Source of the DNA: Martelella radicis
GTDB lineage: Bacteria > Pseudomonadota > Alphaproteobacteria > Rhizobiales > Rhizobiaceae
Assembly: GCF_014196625.1 (NCBI RefSeq)
Contig: NZ_JACIDZ010000001.1
Coordinates: 124,001-188,000 of the forward strand
Direction: 5' to 3'
DNA: 64,000 nucleotides
The first letter of the stretch is position 1, and every line of letters starts with the position of its first letter. Positions 62,428 to 64,000 of this stretch are shown piece after piece. Made by a program: the position numbers and the translations under genes. The notes under the pieces were generated by a model, which was not told the DNA's origin, did no database searches, and was given only the letters and a program-made list of their open reading frames with translations.

Positions 62428-63465
62428 ATGACGATCAGAGGCAAGAGAATCAGTCAGGCGGACATCGCGCTCAGGGCCGATGTTTCGATAAGCACGGTGT
62501 CGCGTGCGCTGGGCGGCGCGACGCGGATCAGTCCCGTGGTGCGCGAAAGGGTTCGTCGCATTGCCGAGGAGCTTGGGTATAGTGAAAGGGAAAGGGCGCA
62601 GCCGACCCGCGCTTCCGAAGCCGCAATCAAGACCGTCGTCTACCTGCCGATGCATCCGGTGACCGGCGGTCTGCACCCGATCTTCCAGGAAACCTATGAC
62701 GGCATGGTCGCTGCCGCCGCCGATATCGGCCTGCGGTTGTTTCCAAAGCTCTTGCCGGAGGAGGATCTGGATCTGGCCTTCGTAACGCGTCAGGCGGAGG
62801 AGCACGGGACCGCGACTGCTTTCATGTTCTATGTTGACCCGATACCGGAAGTTGCTGAATTTTATCAAGAAAATGGAAGCCTCGTACTCGTCAACAATGT
62901 TGACACGCGGATGCGTTTCGACAGCATCATCGTGGACAATTACGCCGGTATGAAGCTTGCCACACAGGCGATGCTCGATGCCGGGCACCGGCGGCTTCTG
63001 TTCGTTGCGGGCAATCTGCGCTACAGCCCGCGCGAACGCATGCGCGGCTTTTTCGACGCCGTTTCGGAATGTCCGGATGCAAGCGGCGAGCAATTGGTGA
63101 TCGGCCATGACCGCCACGAAACGGCGCTTGAATATTTCAAGCGTTATTTTGGCGAGAACGAAAGCTGGGACTGGACGGGCATGGTCTGCGGCAATGACCT
63201 CATGGCGATCGGCGCGATCCAGGCCGCGCGCGAGAACGGGCTGACCGTCCCGGACGATTTTTCGATCATCGGTTTCGACGACATAAGCTGGTCGGCGATG
63301 ATGGCGCCGCGGCTCAACACGATCTGCTATGATCGGATCGGGATGGCAGAAGAAGCGATCCGGCTTCTGCGGCGGCGCGTGGAAAAACCCGAGGCGCCAG
63401 TGATCAAGGCGGTTCAGGGCGTCACCTATACGCCCGGCGGGACGATCGGCCGGATCGGCGCCTGA
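62428..63465 (+). CDS. LacI-family transcriptional regulator
   Basis: 345 residues. The helix-turn-helix is clear (SQADIALRADVSISTVSRAL) but the usual hinge helix (NPxAR-x-L) is replaced by a loose ERERAQPTRAS stretch. The sensor domain is complete (VVYLPMHPVTGG to GNDLMAIGAIQAA and SIIGFDDISWSAMM). Last gene of the plus-strand operon; probably regulates the island's divergent promoter. Confidence 0.9.
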   Translation: MTIRGKRISQADIALRADVSISTVSRALGGATRISPVVRERVRRIAEELGYSERERAQPTRASEAAIKTVVYLPMHPVTGGLHPIFQETYDGMVAAAADIGLRLFPKLLPEEDLDLAFVTRQAEEHGTATAFMFYVDPIPEVAEFYQENGSLVLVNNVDTRMRFDSIIVDNYAGMKLATQAMLDAGHRRLLFVAGNLRYSPRERMRGFFDAVSECPDASGEQLVIGHDRHETALEYFKRYFGENESWDWTGMVCGNDLMAIGAIQAARENGLTVPDDFSIIGFDDISWSAMMAPRLNTICYDRIGMAEEAIRLLRRRVEKPEAPVIKAVQGVTYTPGGTIGRIGA

Positions 63466-63625
63466 GCCATCGCGCCATGGAGCGGTGGGCAAGCCGCTCG
63501 AGGCTTTCATTTCGCGGTTTGTGCGTGGATATGACCTCGATCATTGTCGCTTTCTTGCTTCCATCAAGAATGGACTTGATGAACAGCAGAAGCGAGGGCC
63601 GGAGGGCCCGCGAAAGGCGCATGCC

Positions 63626-64000
63626 ATGATGTCCCGCGAACAGATGAGGCGACTGCTCGTCGCGTTTCCTCTAGTCGGCCTTACGACGGGCCTTGTTGCC
63701 CGCTATGCAGGGTATTCCGACCTGTCGGTTGCAGCCTGGTTCGCGGCGACCCTGCCTGTGCTTGCCTTCTTGATCGTTGACGCGGTCGCGTCCTTGAAGC
63801 GCGGCGAATTCGGTATCGATCTTCTGGCAGCCCTGTCGATGAGCGGAGCGCTTGCCTTCGGCGAAACGCTGGCCGCGTCGATTGTTGCCCTGATGTATGC
63901 CGGTGGAAGCTATCTCGACGTGCTTGCCGACCGGCGGGCGCGACGCGAAATGACGGCGCTTCTGGCGCGCGCTCCGCGCACGGCGCTGCGTTATCGCAAC
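63626..64000 (+). CDS. Heavy-metal-translocating P-type ATPase, N-terminal part (runs off the window)
   Basis: 125 codons open to the window edge. The start lacks an N-terminal HMA metal-binding domain and goes straight into membrane helices (RRLLVAFPLVGLTTGL, AATLPVLAFLIVDAV). RGEFGIDLLAALSMSGALAFGE and MYAGGSYLDVLADRRARREMTALLARAPR match the segment before the actuator domain of P1B ATPases of the Zn/Cd type. The phosphorylation (DKTGT) and metal (CPx) motifs lie beyond the window. ATG 63626 or 63629 is the likely start. Confidence 0.82.
   Translation, partial: MMSREQMRRLLVAFPLVGLTTGLVARYAGYSDLSVAAWFAATLPVLAFLIVDAVASLKRGEFGIDLLAALSMSGALAFGETLAASIVALMYAGGSYLDVLADRRARREMTALLARAPRTALRYRN

Noticed and set aside
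63422-63622. Minus-strand 66-codon frame before the P-type ATPase
   Set aside because: It overlaps the 3' end of the LacI gene, has no clear ribosome site or family, and the plus strand is also open here; nothing decides for it.
63467-63625. Upstream in-frame extension of the P-type ATPase
   Set aside because: The frame is open and moderately protein-like, but the P1B membrane part starts normally at 63626; no start codon with good context was found further up.
1-64000. CRISPR arrays, insertion sequences, integrases, rRNA and tRNA genes
   Set aside because: None seen on reading both strands; there are no regularly spaced direct repeats or transposase motifs.

Overview
The window looks like the chromosome or a large replicon of a high-GC alphaproteobacterium of the Hyphomicrobiales (Rhizobiaceae-like; Martelella, Rhizobium or relatives). 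The evidence is the density of ABC sugar and peptide importers, SorC/LacI/IclR regulators, a DUF982 protein and rhizobial-type codon use. The species cannot be named from sequence alone. No rRNA, tRNA, CRISPR array, insertion sequence or replication origin was recognised.

1-3.9 kb is a decayed mobile or prophage segment of lower and mixed GC. It holds the 5' part of a P4-family phage primase gene, a four-helix membrane protein with a long coiled coil, and several small or truncated phage-like fragments (zinc ribbon, methyltransferase-like tail, PAAR-like/DUF4150) joined at abrupt boundaries. No integrase is visible.

3.9-18.2 kb is a pentose/polyol-type catabolic island. A SorC regulator, class II aldolase, zinc alcohol dehydrogenase and FGGY kinase form one operon. 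An RbsA-type ABC importer (binding protein, double ATPase, two permeases) is transcribed away from it. A second zinc dehydrogenase plus a molybdopterin oxidoreductase, and a split transketolase, form a second divergent pair. Both divergent promoters carry the same 36-bp inverted-repeat operator, so the blocks appear to be one regulon.

18.2-33.3 kb is a peptide or cyclic-amide utilisation island. A minus-strand operon encodes an Opp/Dpp-type importer, a quinone-oxidoreductase-like protein, HyuB and HyuA (hydantoinase/oxoprolinase) and an M20 peptidase. A divergent IclR regulator is followed by an M28-like protein. Two near-identical 17-bp palindromes tie the promoters together. The importer's binding protein appears circularly permuted, and the M28-like protein lacks the family's Glu-Glu pair.

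33.3-37.4 kb is a nickel/cobalt ECF importer (nikKMLQO) with a divergent NikR-like repressor. The repressor has lost all four canonical nickel ligands, yet faces a textbook NikR operator (GTATGA-N16-TCATAC).

37.4-48.1 kb is an oligosaccharide module: an ABC importer, two GH3 glycosidases and a LacI repressor with a perfect CG-centred palindrome in its divergent promoter. 48.3-50.1 kb holds a DUF982 protein and an amino-acid permease.

50.4-63.5 kb is a third catabolic island. A minus-strand operon (binding protein, two permeases, RidA, COG3964 deacetylase, CutC, SDR) faces a plus-strand operon (unknown TIM-barrel-like protein, SDR, ABC ATPase, fold-type III PLP enzyme with an H-x-C metal motif, MFS exporter, LacI). 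Together they suggest an uncharacterised pathway for an acylated amino acid or amino-sugar-like compound. The window ends inside a heavy-metal P-type ATPase gene.
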